Below are positions 50,484 through 61,800 of a DNA stretch of 64,000 bases, one piece after another. The stretch spans positions 881,386-945,385 of the forward strand of contig VZTJ01001769.1 in assembly GCA_013397795.1 (NCBI GenBank), written 5' to 3'. Every line of letters begins with the position of its first letter. Position 1 is the first letter of the stretch. The stretch comes from Orthonyx spaldingii (taxonomy: Eukaryota; Chordata; Aves; Passeriformes; Orthonychidae). Under the pieces are notes generated by a model that did no database searches, was not told the origin of the DNA, and was given only the letters and a program-made list of their open reading frames with translations. A program made the position numbers and the translations under genes.

Positions 50484-51226
50484 CTAGTTAAATTGCAATT
50501 ACCAAGACAAAGTTAGAAAACATTCACAGAAAACATTAACAGCAGGTTTATCAAAATGGATTTAAATGATCATTAACTACAAAAGTTCGTTTTAAGAAAA
50601 GCAACAAGTTAAGGCACAGTAGTTTCAAATCTTAATCTTAAAAAGAAGTCTATCTGTGCAGATTAATATTGCATTTATTTTAAACATCCTGGCCTTAACC
50701 TGTTTAATCCATTCATTTACAATCCCAAAATTACAGTATTTCATGAAATCTATTAGACCCAAGCACATTTAAGCTTTACTAGTCACATATTCACTGAAGT
50801 GCCTTTCTTGCAGCAGGACTATTTTAAATAATGCCATCTTTAATACTGACAATTATTTGCTAACCTTAAGATCACTTCCAGTTCTACCACAAAAAAAAGT
50901 TTTAAAGCAATTCTTCAAGCCTACAGATTGTGATTTTAAACTTTAAGTCAATAAGTATGAACTGCAATGAATTAGGTGATTAGTAAAGCAAACACTATAT
51001 AGAACACTTAGCAGTCAGTATACTACTATACACTCATAAATTACAGCTACTCTGTAATAATAGGACCTAATCCAAATTAATAGCACTATTTTATTTTAAA
51101 TCTATGTGCAAAAAAGTGCAAGTAAGTCACTGACTGCTAGGCCAAGCTTTTTTCAAGGCTGCTGAAACTAAGCATTTGTTAAAATTCAGATCTGATGAAG
51201 GATCAGTTAAGACCGTTCTTGAATTC
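50484..51226 (-). other. QKI: QKI-6 3'UTR start (composite with QKI-5 intron 6)
   Basis: After the QKI-6 TAA the minus strand is AT-rich with no further coding. In QKI-6 mRNA this stretch is 3'UTR. In QKI-5 it is the part of intron 6 next to exon 7. AATAAA-containing sequence occurs near 51090 and 50675 on the transcribed strand. No GU-rich follow-on is convincing, so the true QKI-6 end may lie here or beyond exon 7. I set the left limit at the exon 7 acceptor only for convenience. Confidence 0.5.
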
Positions 51227-51252
51227 TTAGCCTTTCGTTGGGAAAGCCATAC
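51227..51252 (-). CDS. QKI: QKI-6 isoform C-terminal tail (MAFPTKG, stop)
   Basis: Twenty-six coding bases follow a TTTTATCTTCAG acceptor. GT completes the Gly codon begun in exon 6, followed by Met-Ala-Phe-Pro-Thr-Lys-Gly and TAA. This is the QKI-6 tail. QKI-6 lacks the nuclear-localisation segment of QKI-5 and in mammals is found in both nucleus and cytoplasm, where it controls translation and myelin mRNA handling. It is an alternative terminal exon transcribed before the QKI-5 exon 7 (about 0.74 kb further along), so the two acceptors compete for exon 6. A core ACUAAC lies 27-32 nt upstream with no intervening AG, in the branch-point position. The coding piece is far too short for ordinary ORF detection. 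The tail, frame and splice site all agree, so confidence is high. Confidence 0.95.
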
Positions 51253-53160
51253 CTGAAGATAAAAGGAAGGGAATTGAAAGTTAGTCACCAACTAAAATTT
51301 GATCTCAACACCAACATCCCCAAAAATACTACAGGGATGCATTTCTCTGCCATTTTTAATAGAATTATATTAAAACATCTTAAAGGTCCACCACAAAAAT
51401 GGACAAAATACTGTAAGTAAGAATGAGCATATAACAAAATAAAACTCAATGAAACACCAATTTAATACAATTAACTCTATACAATTGCTCAGATAGATAA
51501 CAGAGCAGATGTATTAAGAGTTAACGATTCCAGGCAGCTTAAGTGGGAGTGTGGAGTTTCTTTCCCCACTTCCTTTTTCTTTTTTAAATAACATTTTTTT
51601 GATGAGGTCTGTTTTGGGCAATGCACCTCACACACATACGCCCAAGAGTATGCAATGGTTTCAGTTGCCATTTTAGAAGTAATTTTAATTTTCCCCTCCT
51701 ATCTCTTTATAGAAAATCCTGTGAGAAATCGAAGCTCCCTGCGCTGTAACAAACTTTACTCTGGAATGATGTATTTCTTTACTTGCTATTAACTGAATTC
51801 AGGAGAGGGGTTTGCCAATAAGCACTAACAGCTGATCACTACTCTGATGAACTCTCCGGGACTTGACCCCAGGATGTACCACAAATGGACTCACAGATTG
51901 GGGGTAGAGGAGCTAGGGAGAATATTAACATATTTGTGGGAAATAAATAAATGATAACATTATCACATGCTCACTGAATTTTGGCTGTGGGTTAACTGAC
52001 AACAACCATAAAATGACAGACATACTGCATACTTTTGTCCTACTAGAATTTTTGTTACTGATTCACTAATCCTGCAAGAAAGAAATCTGAAATACATTTT
52101 CTTTTTTACTGTACATAATGTGAAAACATGAACACATACAGATAACTCACCATGTATTTGTCACATGAAACACTGATTTTTTGCAATACTTTCAACAAAA
52201 TATTGACTTTGAACCTTATTATCCAGTGTTCATTAGAGATGTTTAGAATTTGTGTAAATCAATAACTGCCACTGAACAAACTAAGATCAAAGTCCTATAA
52301 CATCAACATTATGTAGCACCAAGGTTATATGCAATTCAGAACAAACTGAAGAGAAAAGATTATTTAGATTCTGTAGAGGGTAGGAAAGGAAGAAACTATT
52401 GGAACTGCTTGTTCCATATTGGCCAGTTAACTGAATTGTCACAGCTGCTTTATCATTCTTGCCTTCACATACCAAGTCAGTGGTCTGAAATATTAGGAAT
52501 GATAGACATTTCAATGCAATGTATATAAAAGAAGCCATCAGCAAAGTTGCTAATTTTATCATCCTTTTGTCATAACTTGGTTTGCTTTATATTCATTCAC
52601 TAAAATAATTTTCTGCTCACGCTATGATTTAGAGCTTTCTGACACTGAGGATTTATCAGTTGTGTACTAAATAAAGAAACAAAAACTCCAACTGAACAAA
52701 GACTTTTCCACTCTGTCCACTTTTGCCACTAATACGATATAGCAAAACAAGAAGTCCTCTCTTCCAAAAATTGCTAGATGTTAATTTATGTTAAAGAGAA
52801 TACAAACTAATTTGTTATTCATGGGAGCCCAGATGACATGTAACAGACGTCAACTTGTATTTAGCTTTTTTTTCCCCCTTGCCTATGTATCTACCATCTA
52901 ATATCATACAAACATGAAGATTTCATTTTTGGTAAATTTATTATTAATATGAACTAAGCACACCCATTCAGGAATGCAAAATACTTTTAAACTGCTTAAG
53001 AGTTACATCATTTTAGCAGCTCTTCTACGTGGTTTTGATATACCTGAGATAAGCTTATTGCTTCAGATTTTTTTCTTTGAGCTCCATCAACCTCAACCTT
53101 GCAAACACAACAGAAGCATAAGCAACACATTCTCCAGTCATCCACGCACAAAGATCTTAC
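51253..53160 (-). other. QKI: QKI intron between exon 6 and the QKI-6 terminal exon
   Basis: This intron runs from the exon 6 GTAAG donor to the QKI-6 acceptor. It is the expected place for the QKI-7 tail exon (ending M-P-D-I-S-A-H in mammals) if it precedes QKI-6, but I found no sequence resembling it. I see no repeat of note. Confidence 0.75.
51280..51285 (-). promoter_or_regulatory. QKI: Branch point / quaking response core ACUAAC before the QKI-6 exon
   Basis: The transcribed strand reads GGTGACTAACTTTC. From here to the QKI-6 acceptor there is a pyrimidine-rich run with no AG, so this is the best branch-point candidate. ACUAAC is also the core motif bound by QKI and by its STAR relative SF1, which normally recognises the branch point. 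No UAAY half-site lies within 20 nt. Seen: motif, spacing and AG exclusion zone. Inferred: use as branch point and occupancy by QKI. Confidence 0.65.
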
Positions 53161-53457
53161 CTAATACACCACTAGGTTCAATAGGGTACTCAAGGATTGA
53201 TGTAGCTGGTGCCAGCGTGTAGGGGTATTCATATGGTGTGTAAATTAAACCGGCCTCGGGTCCGGGTGGAACTATTGCAGCGGTGGGATGAGGAGTTCCG
53301 TTTGGCATGACAGCGGTTTGTATTTGTCTGATCAAAGGCATTATGGTAGGGCCAGCTGGCGTAGGAGTACGCAGGGCAGCTGGTGGGAGAACAGGCGCAG
53401 GCCCAGTAATAATCCTTGGAGCCTGGGCTGTTGCTGCAAGAGAAAAGGCAAGGGCTG
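53161..53457 (-). CDS. QKI: QKI exon 6 (Pro/Ala-rich, tyrosine-rich common tail)
   Basis: This 297-nt exon encodes the C-terminal region common to QKI isoforms. It starts PALAFSLAATAQAPRIITG, passes through a proline-rich stretch with PxxP motifs and ends in the tyrosine cluster YTPYEYPYT and the segment YPIEPSGVLG. In mammals this tail is a target of Src-family kinases and tunes RNA binding. The acceptor is TTTGCTTACTGTAG and the donor is TTAG followed by GTAAG. The exon ends one base into a Gly codon, which each alternative tail completes with GT. The bird exon reads Q-A-P-R, where I recall Q-A-A-P-R in mammals, so it would be one codon shorter. A second pyrimidine-rich acceptor lies 24 nt inside the exon, and a NAGNAG pair sits at its start. 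Identity is certain. Use of the internal acceptors is inferred. Confidence 0.98.
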
Positions 53458-55774
53458 CTACAGTAAGCAAAGAAATTCAGAGGAAAGTATGGAGATAGCA
53501 GTACAAAACGTGGAAAGAATGGGAAAAAAGGGAAAAAGTAGGAAAGAAGAAAAATAAAAGGAAATCATTAGTACATGCGCTGATCACACAGTGCCAAAGC
53601 ACACCATTCAAATGCAAACAGCTTTCCATTTTCCAGTGTGATTAAGTATGAACATGCAAAATAAAAAAGCCATTGTAAAACAGTGAGGTAGATTTCTCAA
53701 ACAGGTTACACAGCACGAAAGCTCCATTTAGACCACATTTCTTCATTTATGCTATCAAGACTGCATGAGACTGAGATGCATGCAGGAAATACAAGGAAAA
53801 TACCGTCACAATCAAATACAGAGTACAAAATTTAGTGCATCTATAGAGTCCACAGACACTCAGTTATGCAGAGCTGCTGTATGAGTCTAGAGTTTCTTAT
53901 TTAAACATATACACAATTCCCATTTTCAGGATCAGTGTAGTTGAAGATGACCTAGAAGCATGAATTGGTCCTGTCCTACCCTAGCATGAATAAAATAGGC
54001 TCAAATTTTATTTCCATGTCAAATTTCACCAAATAAGGTACTTCCTTTGTATTAGAAGTTCACCATGGCCTAGCTTAAGTTAAAGAGAATAGGTAGTTTT
54101 TCTGTTTTGGTTTGGTTTTTTGTTTGTTTGTGGTGGTTTTGTTTGTTTTTGAAGTGGTGCTAGCACATTTCATTAAGTGTTATTTGAAGCCTGTTGGCAC
54201 ACCAGATGAACAACAACTTAAACACTAACACATCTGCTGGTAACAGTCAATATTAAAGTTATGATTTATGTATTTCTATGCACTACTGTTGATCTGCACT
54301 GATTTAATTAACTTACAGGTGGCCTGAAAAGAGAAATGTGTCGAAGTTTTTCAAATTTGAGACTGGCGCATTTTTAAAATTATTTTTAGTTTTTAAACAA
54401 AAATGCTCAGATAATTTCAAAAAGGCACCCAAATGTTTTTACTTCTTTTCTTAAACAGAAAAGAACCAGTACTGCTTCTACATCTTCAACTTTTCAATAA
54501 AATCAAAACACAAAGAGTGAAATTGTCTTATCAAAAAATGAGAATTAGTGTGGCAATCCTTAGTCAACAAATAAATAAAAAATTCCATCTTCCCACTTAC
54601 ACTGATACAATAGACCAATGGGAACAGACCAGACAAAGAAGTTGCTCACATTAATTAAGAAGTTTTCTGTGTAAGAGTTTGCATCAATTTAAGCTATTCT
54701 GAAAGCTATTTTACTTATCAATTTGCAATAATTTAGAGACTACCATATATTTAAAACTGATCTAGCTTTAAATATCACAGTGTTCATTAGGGCTGAAAGA
54801 TTTACCATTACCATTGTAGTGGTAAAAGCCCTTGCTTATGTCTCTTTTCAAATCAGAATAATTACACTGGTGTAAGCACTCTCAAATTGACCTAACTGCA
54901 TTCCAACCTTTAAACATATTCAACACTGAAATGGGGACTGTGTGGAGAAACAAATTTGCAAATATCAGTAGGTCCTTAGTGAAAAGACTGATTTAACTGT
55001 GCTTACATTTGACATCTGTATCACAGCTACAGCAAAAATTTACTTTTGAACAGTGTCAGCAACTATATTTTCATGAGGAGAAATTACATTTTCAACTGAA
55101 CAAAATAATTTGTATCACATATAATAGGTATATGTTTTCATTAGTAGGTGCATGTAATTAATTTTCAAGTGTAAACTTGTGCATACATGCATTTGCAAAA
55201 GCACTTTCACACAAATGTAATGGAAGTAATCGTAAAAATGGCTCATTACATCACTGATCCCTGTGAACTCAGCTGTGAAATCAGTTGATGAATTGTTGGT
55301 AAAACATAACATTGGGGGTACACATGCAAGCAAGATGAAAGGAAGAAATATAATACAGAAAAATGTATTCACAGTATCCTGAACATCTGTAACATTTTAA
55401 AATTAAATCTCTAAAAATAAAAATGCAAAGGAGTCTATTGTCCTTTATACACTTTAAGGAAAAAATGACCACAAAATAAAAAAAATCTGGCTTCAGGGTT
55501 GCGGTTTTTTATACTATATATTTGTCAATATTTCAACCCATTCATACTGTTAAAAAAATAACGGATGGGGAAACAAACTAAAAAAAAAACCCCAAACTGA
55601 TATAATTTATCCCCCAAAGATCTTCTGCAACAGCTACCTACAGTTTTGTTGGGTTCTTACTGCCTTCCATTCCCCAACATAAGTTGCAACTGTACATTTT
55701 CCAAAGATAGCTTCAACATTCAAAACCTGCAAACACTTCTACGGCATTGACCCTTGGGCTTATGACATGCTTAC
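53458..55774 (-). other. QKI: QKI intron 5
   Basis: This 2.3-kb intron lies between exons 5 and 6, with a GTAAG donor and a TAG acceptor. It is AT-rich, with a GT-rich tract near 54100-54150 and an A/C tract near 55580. Its acceptor region has a long pyrimidine tract (from CTTCTTTCC to CTTTGC) and no ACUAAY. Nothing else was recognised. Confidence 0.8.
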
Positions 55775-55862
55775 GTGATTTGATGTTGGCATCTCTGTAG
55801 GTGCCATTCAGAATTGCAAGCTCCATCAGCTGCATCTTTTTAAGGCTGTCTTCTCCTTCTGC
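55775..55862 (-). CDS. QKI: QKI exon 5 (after the KH/QUA2 region)
   Basis: This 88-nt internal exon encodes A-E-G-E-D-S-L-K-K-M-Q-L-M-E-L-A-I-L-N-G-T-Y-R-D-A-N-I-K-S, which matches the segment just C-terminal to the KH and QUA2 RNA-binding regions of Quaking. The upstream acceptor reads CATATGCAG and the exon starts with GCA (Ala). It ends TCA C before a GTAAG donor, so the next codon is split 1+2 and is completed by CA of exon 6 to give Pro. QKI is a STAR-family RNA-binding protein that controls splicing, stability, localisation and translation, best known in glia, muscle and endothelium. The preceding exon with the end of QUA2 is not in the window, so the gene continues past 64 kb. The likely branch region (CCTGACTTTC) has no ACUAAY motif, unlike the isoform-specific exons. 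I am very sure of gene and boundaries. Confidence 0.97.
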
Positions 55863-58800
55863 CTGCATATGACAAAACGGGAAGAAAGTCAGGCTTATGA
55901 ATTCCCTAGTGCACAAGATATAAGTAACCTAGAGTAAAACTGTTCACGTTTTAACCAAGCAAAATGCTTTCTTACCATTAGACACGAAAACAGCAAGCTT
56001 TGTCAACTTTTCCGTAAAATTAAGTGGAAGCTGCCTGTTGTCTATTATTAAGTCTTGTTGACAAATTATCTTAAAAGAGTTTTGGAAAATGTTCGTAACA
56101 TAAATGATACAAATTAAGGATTAAATGTAAGTTGTGTTTGCTAGAAATAATTTAAGAAATTTTTTTTCTCAAATACATTTTCAGGTACTCCTAAGGTTAT
56201 CTTTTAAAAAACTGTATTATTGGGCCAGAGGAAGAATAGACATCACAAATTCTAAGCACTGCAACTTATTGTAATTTGCTCCACTGTGGTCAATACTGAC
56301 TACTGGGGGAGTGGAGCAAACAAAAAAATAACAACCTTTGAGTAGCTTTCCAGACAGGATATTGACAACTGCCCTAAGGCTGAATTCCTAATTCTGGCAC
56401 ATGTAGATGTATTCCGATGAGGATATAATTACTATTTACACAGCATATTCTTGATTTTGCTTCAATAAAAACTACTTCCCTGAAGTTACCTACTCCACTA
56501 CCTATCATGCAGGTTGCATAAATATTAAGTAGTGTTCAGCAGAAAAATGTTCACTTTTTCAGTTGATAACAAAAACATTTCTAATAGTTTAATTTCACTT
56601 TTAAGACCAGAGATTTTCTAATCTGTCTTTCCAGAAATACTACCATTTGTTTAGCCTACACTCTATCGTGCAGAAAATGTGATTATGATATAGAAAACCC
56701 AACAGGGATGGTCAACGTCTACTTTAATGTTAGGCTACCACCTTGACTCTTGTATGGAATGCCACTGCTGAAATTCCTAAGTTAGATGGATAAAAGGGCA
56801 GCTTTGCTGTGAGCTGCACTGCATTCTTCCTTTGCTAAACTGGATTTCTTACATTTTTACTTATCTACTCACAATATTTTCCAGGTAGTTGGAACAGCAT
56901 TTTCCAAGTTAATGAGCTTGTTAAACCTACTTTACTCCCAAACTATGGATTAGTAATTTACTAAAGTCCAAGACAAAAATAGTTTTCAAATTTTATCTAA
57001 GTAAATACAGTACTTATTGTAAGGTATGCTCAAGGGCCACAACCTCTTGCAAAGGAAACTTTTAGCAGCTGATTTTTATCAACAACTCAAAATCTACATA
57101 GTAAGATGGGTCAACATTGAATTCCTTTCAAATGTCAGAAATTCGAAGTCCTAAGTGTAATACTGAGGACTTGCATGAACACCAAGATTACCACACAGTA
57201 AACATTCTGAATATACTGAAAGTTAGACATTTTCATTATATGTTAAATACTGTATGACAGGGCAAGCTGACACTAATACTAAAAAAGTAAATACACATTC
57301 AATTACCATCTTAACTAGAAATTAATTGTACAGTTAAGTACTGTACCATCCAGAAATGTCAGACACCACAGTCCCACAGACCCTTTGGAATACAAAATGT
57401 GCCAGTTCTAGCAATCTTAACGTGACACAGAACAGATTTACAATTTACATGCAAAATATTTTTATCTTCTTTTTTTAAGAAACTATTTTTCCATTGCATC
57501 TTTGCTGGTAAATTACCTAGGCAATCATGACACAATAAAACCAATTCCAAATCTATTTCCCTATCCGGAGCTCACAAATTCTTGTCATTCTGGATATAAC
57601 TTATTGAAGTTATTTCAGCAATAAGGGCTTTTTTAATACACTGATTAATCTTTTCCCTTCCCCCCATAAGTTGTAGTTTGTTATTTGCTTTTTGTTTGCA
57701 TTCATGTATTTATTTGAAAGTGTGTAACACGAAAAGCTTCTCACAATGTCAGCTGCATCTCCCAGATAGTTCCATTAATGTTACTAAAATTGCTCACTTC
57801 CTCCAAATAAGACCTTCAGGTGATTGATCTATGCCATTAACGAGTCTCAGTAAATGCTGAATATTACATTCCACTTGCTAGGATACTTTTAGTAACCCTA
57901 ATCCCAGATTTTGAACCACAGTGAATATTTCCCAATATAACTATTTACAGAATAATAATTTTATGACAGAAAATATTTTTACTCTTTTGACATGGTCAAA
58001 AGAAGGAGATAAAAGCCCAAGCAATCATTCTTACTTTAACATTTTCCTATAGGTCACTACTGCTTTCTATTAGAAAAGATGTTGCGATTACTCAGGTTTT
58101 ACAAAGTATGTTTATGAAAATAACAGTGGACTTAATCAAACAAAGCAGATCAAGCCCTTCACTTTTATTTTTGAGGTTTACTTCTCTAGACTATGCTCAG
58201 CAGTTGATAAACTTTTCTTCTTTTAAACAGACCCCAAAACACAACATTTGCCCTTAAAAACTGTATCAGGAAAAAAATCAGAGATGCAAAATGTCGACTT
58301 GCATTACCAGACATCAACACCGACTTTTGACTTCCGGTACCTCTGATTTTTAAAGCATTTATTAGATAGGGGAAAAAAAACCCCAACCCAAACAAAAAAC
58401 CAATCCCACCACTTTAAAAACACGTGTAAGGCTGAAGGCGAGGTCACGGTTCTGACTCCTCCCAGAAGATGGCACTGTTTGTTGTACAATGCCATCTCCG
58501 CAGGACATGGGTGCTCAGCACTGCCCGCACCACCCTACCCCAGTGCTGCTCACAACCCTGCCACCCCCTCGCACCCTACACTTGGAACAACCACTCGCCA
58601 CCTCTGCCCAAGGTGAAGTCACAGAAGCGGCCAGGACCCCTTCAGACACGCTGTCGTGTCCTTCACTCTCTGGTATCAAGCTCTCCATTTGAACATCCTC
58701 CACCAACAGCCAACCCCTCAAATTTCCAAGAGCTGCGACAGAGCAAGGGGCACATGTTTTTCCCTGCCCTATCCTCTCGCTTCTTTGCTGACAGATGATC

Positions 58801-61800
58801 AAATGAGGCACACGAGATCTATCTTAGCTCCAGGCATTCCTGCAGGCAACTCTGTTAAAGCAAAGAGAGGTTGCATCAGGGATACAAAGGCAATCTCTAA
58901 AGGGACGGTACATTACCTGTACAATAGCTGCAACAAAGCTCAGTCATTTGTACCAAAAGGAAGCTACTTTGAGCAAACATCAATAAGGTCACTTAAAACC
59001 AGATTTGCATTACTAAGTTGAAGCTCAAGTGATTGACTCAAACCTCTCATCCTCTTAAATCTCCAGTGCTTTCCTTGTATTTATCATGTACAATATAACA
59101 TGCAGATTAAAAAAAATAAGCCTTAAATGATATCTTGAAACGTAATTCTTTAAATGTAAGCAACTACTTGCAAATGCTCACTGAATACAAATACGGAAGA
59201 GATGGAAGCAGTAAATCCTAACAAAGCCAATCGCCCACAGACACCACTGGGTGCTGTTCTGTGAACACACAGCCTGTAATTCCTCACAGTAGCTCAACTC
59301 TACTTGGGCTAGCAATAAAGAGACCTAAAGGAGACCAAAAGCCAGCGAGAACTACGATGTTAAGTAACTTGCTTTCTAATCTTTATCAGTGTAGCATTAA
59401 CAGTTGCAAGGCTCAAAACACTAGTAACAACAAGTGCCACCTACATGAAGTCTCTGGGAAACACTTCCTAAAAAAACACAATTTCAAACTAAATAGACAG
59501 TGCTGACCGTTCAAATGCCCAGTTAAAACCACAATTGTCTCCCCTACTTTGGACAATACTGACAGTTTCACAAAAAAAAAAAAAAAAAAAAAGGAATGCA
59601 GTTTATTATATAACTGCTATTAGTAAGAGCTTGTTTCATGTCATGAAAAGGGGAGCGCAGATAAAACACTCCAACAAATTCTTTTCATTATCAATATCCA
59701 AGCTATACTTCAGATACTCCAAAACCATCAGAAAATCCTTTATTTTTAGGCACTGAAATGCCTCTGATTCTCGTGTGCATACAGTGTACCCTGAAGATTA
59801 TCATACAGTTTAGCTTCTTATTTACACACCAAACAAGACCAGATACATTTGTTATCCAGGTGAAAGACAGGCATGCAGACTCCAAAGGTAAATGCCTTCA
59901 TTGTGCAATGCCAATGAAGGACTTCAGCAGATGAAAACAGTTTTCAGAGGTGACACGTAGACTGTTAGATCCTGTGTACAGTCAACTCTGAGGAGCCTAT
60001 AAGAAATTACAGCAGAGAAGGAAAGAAAGATACTATTTAAAAGAGTAGCAGTATTTAGGATAGAGCAGAGATCCATAAGCCAGCATCCAGTAGAGACAGT
60101 GGCCACACTGCCTTTGCCATACTGCTGTCTGACCCAAAAGGAACATCTCTGCAGCTCAGGTAATTCAGGAACCAAACAATCCACTCACTTGTGCCATAGC
60201 TGGGATACCTTATTCTGACTGAGCTTCTTGAGCCTTACAGTCTCATGCACTAAGTCTCAAAATGTTCTCTGATTCTCATTATTACCAGGACTGGAAGGGA
60301 AGTCTTTCAACATATCGCTACAAACACAGGTGCTTTCCCCATATAATGCTCAATTTTCTTTTAAAGTAACAGCTTTGGAAAATATAACAGATACACTTTA
60401 TTCTACATTCATAACAAATAGATCCTCTTATTTAGGTGATGTTAGTGACTTTCATTGACAGTCTAGCTTTGAAATGTCATGCATTTTGGATGACATTTTT
60501 GCAATCCTGTCACATTCCTGTACTTCAGCTGAATTCTCATAAACTGAAGTGAGCCCAGCCCTAGGAAAGCCAGCAGACAGTTTTATTATCTTGCACAAAA
60601 TGCAGCAAAGTCTGGCTTTGGGGACCAGTCCTTTATAAGCTGTTCCAGGCTCAGAGAGGAGCTGCAAGTGGGAAGATAAAATGGTGGTGAAGTAAAACGA
60701 TGGATAAATCAGCCAGGAACAAAAAGGCCAAAAACCAGTCTCCATCTTCCCCGGCCAACTGCATCAGGCCTGACCCACCAGGCTCATGGAAAGAATGACC
60801 AGGGGCCTCAGTGACATGACAGCACCAAAGAGCACTTGCCTTCCAAGCACTTCAGCAACCTCTCCTGCAGAACTGCCTCCCCGTCTGCTCCGAACCACCT
60901 CTGGTTAAACAGCAGCTCTCAACAACAGCTTCAGCTTTCCTGCCACCCTCGGAGAGAACTCTTCCATCTACCCAACACTTTGTCCAAGTCCATGCACCCT
61001 TCTACACATTTGCTTCAAGTAGACAATTCTTTTAAGAACACACTATATTTTTCAGTATGCACGTAAGGCAATAAATAATTTTACATGCCCTCCAAGCAGA
61101 AGGGCAGAGGACTTGGCAGTTATGGAAGAACACTATACTAATGAACAAGTAGTAGAACAAGAACAACTCTTCCTCAAATAGAAAAGTAATTTATAATTGC
61201 CACATAAAATAAACACAACTTTTCTACCACCTGGAAATACACACATTAAAGATGAAGATTTTAATTATTGTTTAGACTGCCTATCTGCATAGTATAAGTC
61301 ATCTACTATTTACTAGTTTAATATGAACTTTGGTAAAATGCAACAGCACTACTGAAATATTTTACTGTCATTGATCTTATCCTACTTATCCAGGAGGCAG
61401 TGCTGCTCCTCAGGGGTCTGTCACCCTGCCTTCCTGCAGTCCCCAGCTGCTCTACAGCCGAACAGCTGCAGCTTGGAGGCTTGCACTGTGACACTGGCTG
61501 GACTCTCTGGCTCTAGAATGCTTTTATCTCTCTGACAAAGAAAAATCTTCCACTGCAATTCACTTGTAGATCAGTAAGTATTCCTAACATACCATGCGCC
61601 AGTCACACAGTTTTTACACATGAATGTCTCCATTCAGGGACAAAAACCTTCCATTCATAATTTATAAACAAAAAAACCTTACAAACATTATACTACAAAT
61701 TCCTAGACATACATGTATTAAACAAAAAACCAGGTCTCAGGCATCAATATATTGTACAATATACTACAAAGGCTAAAACACGTTGGAATTTTTGATGCTA

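Noticed and set aside
50704..50730. Minus-strand AATGGATT resembling the start of the mammalian QKI-7 tail exon
   Set aside because: The preceding dinucleotide is not AG and the translation diverges at once, so it is not a usable exon.
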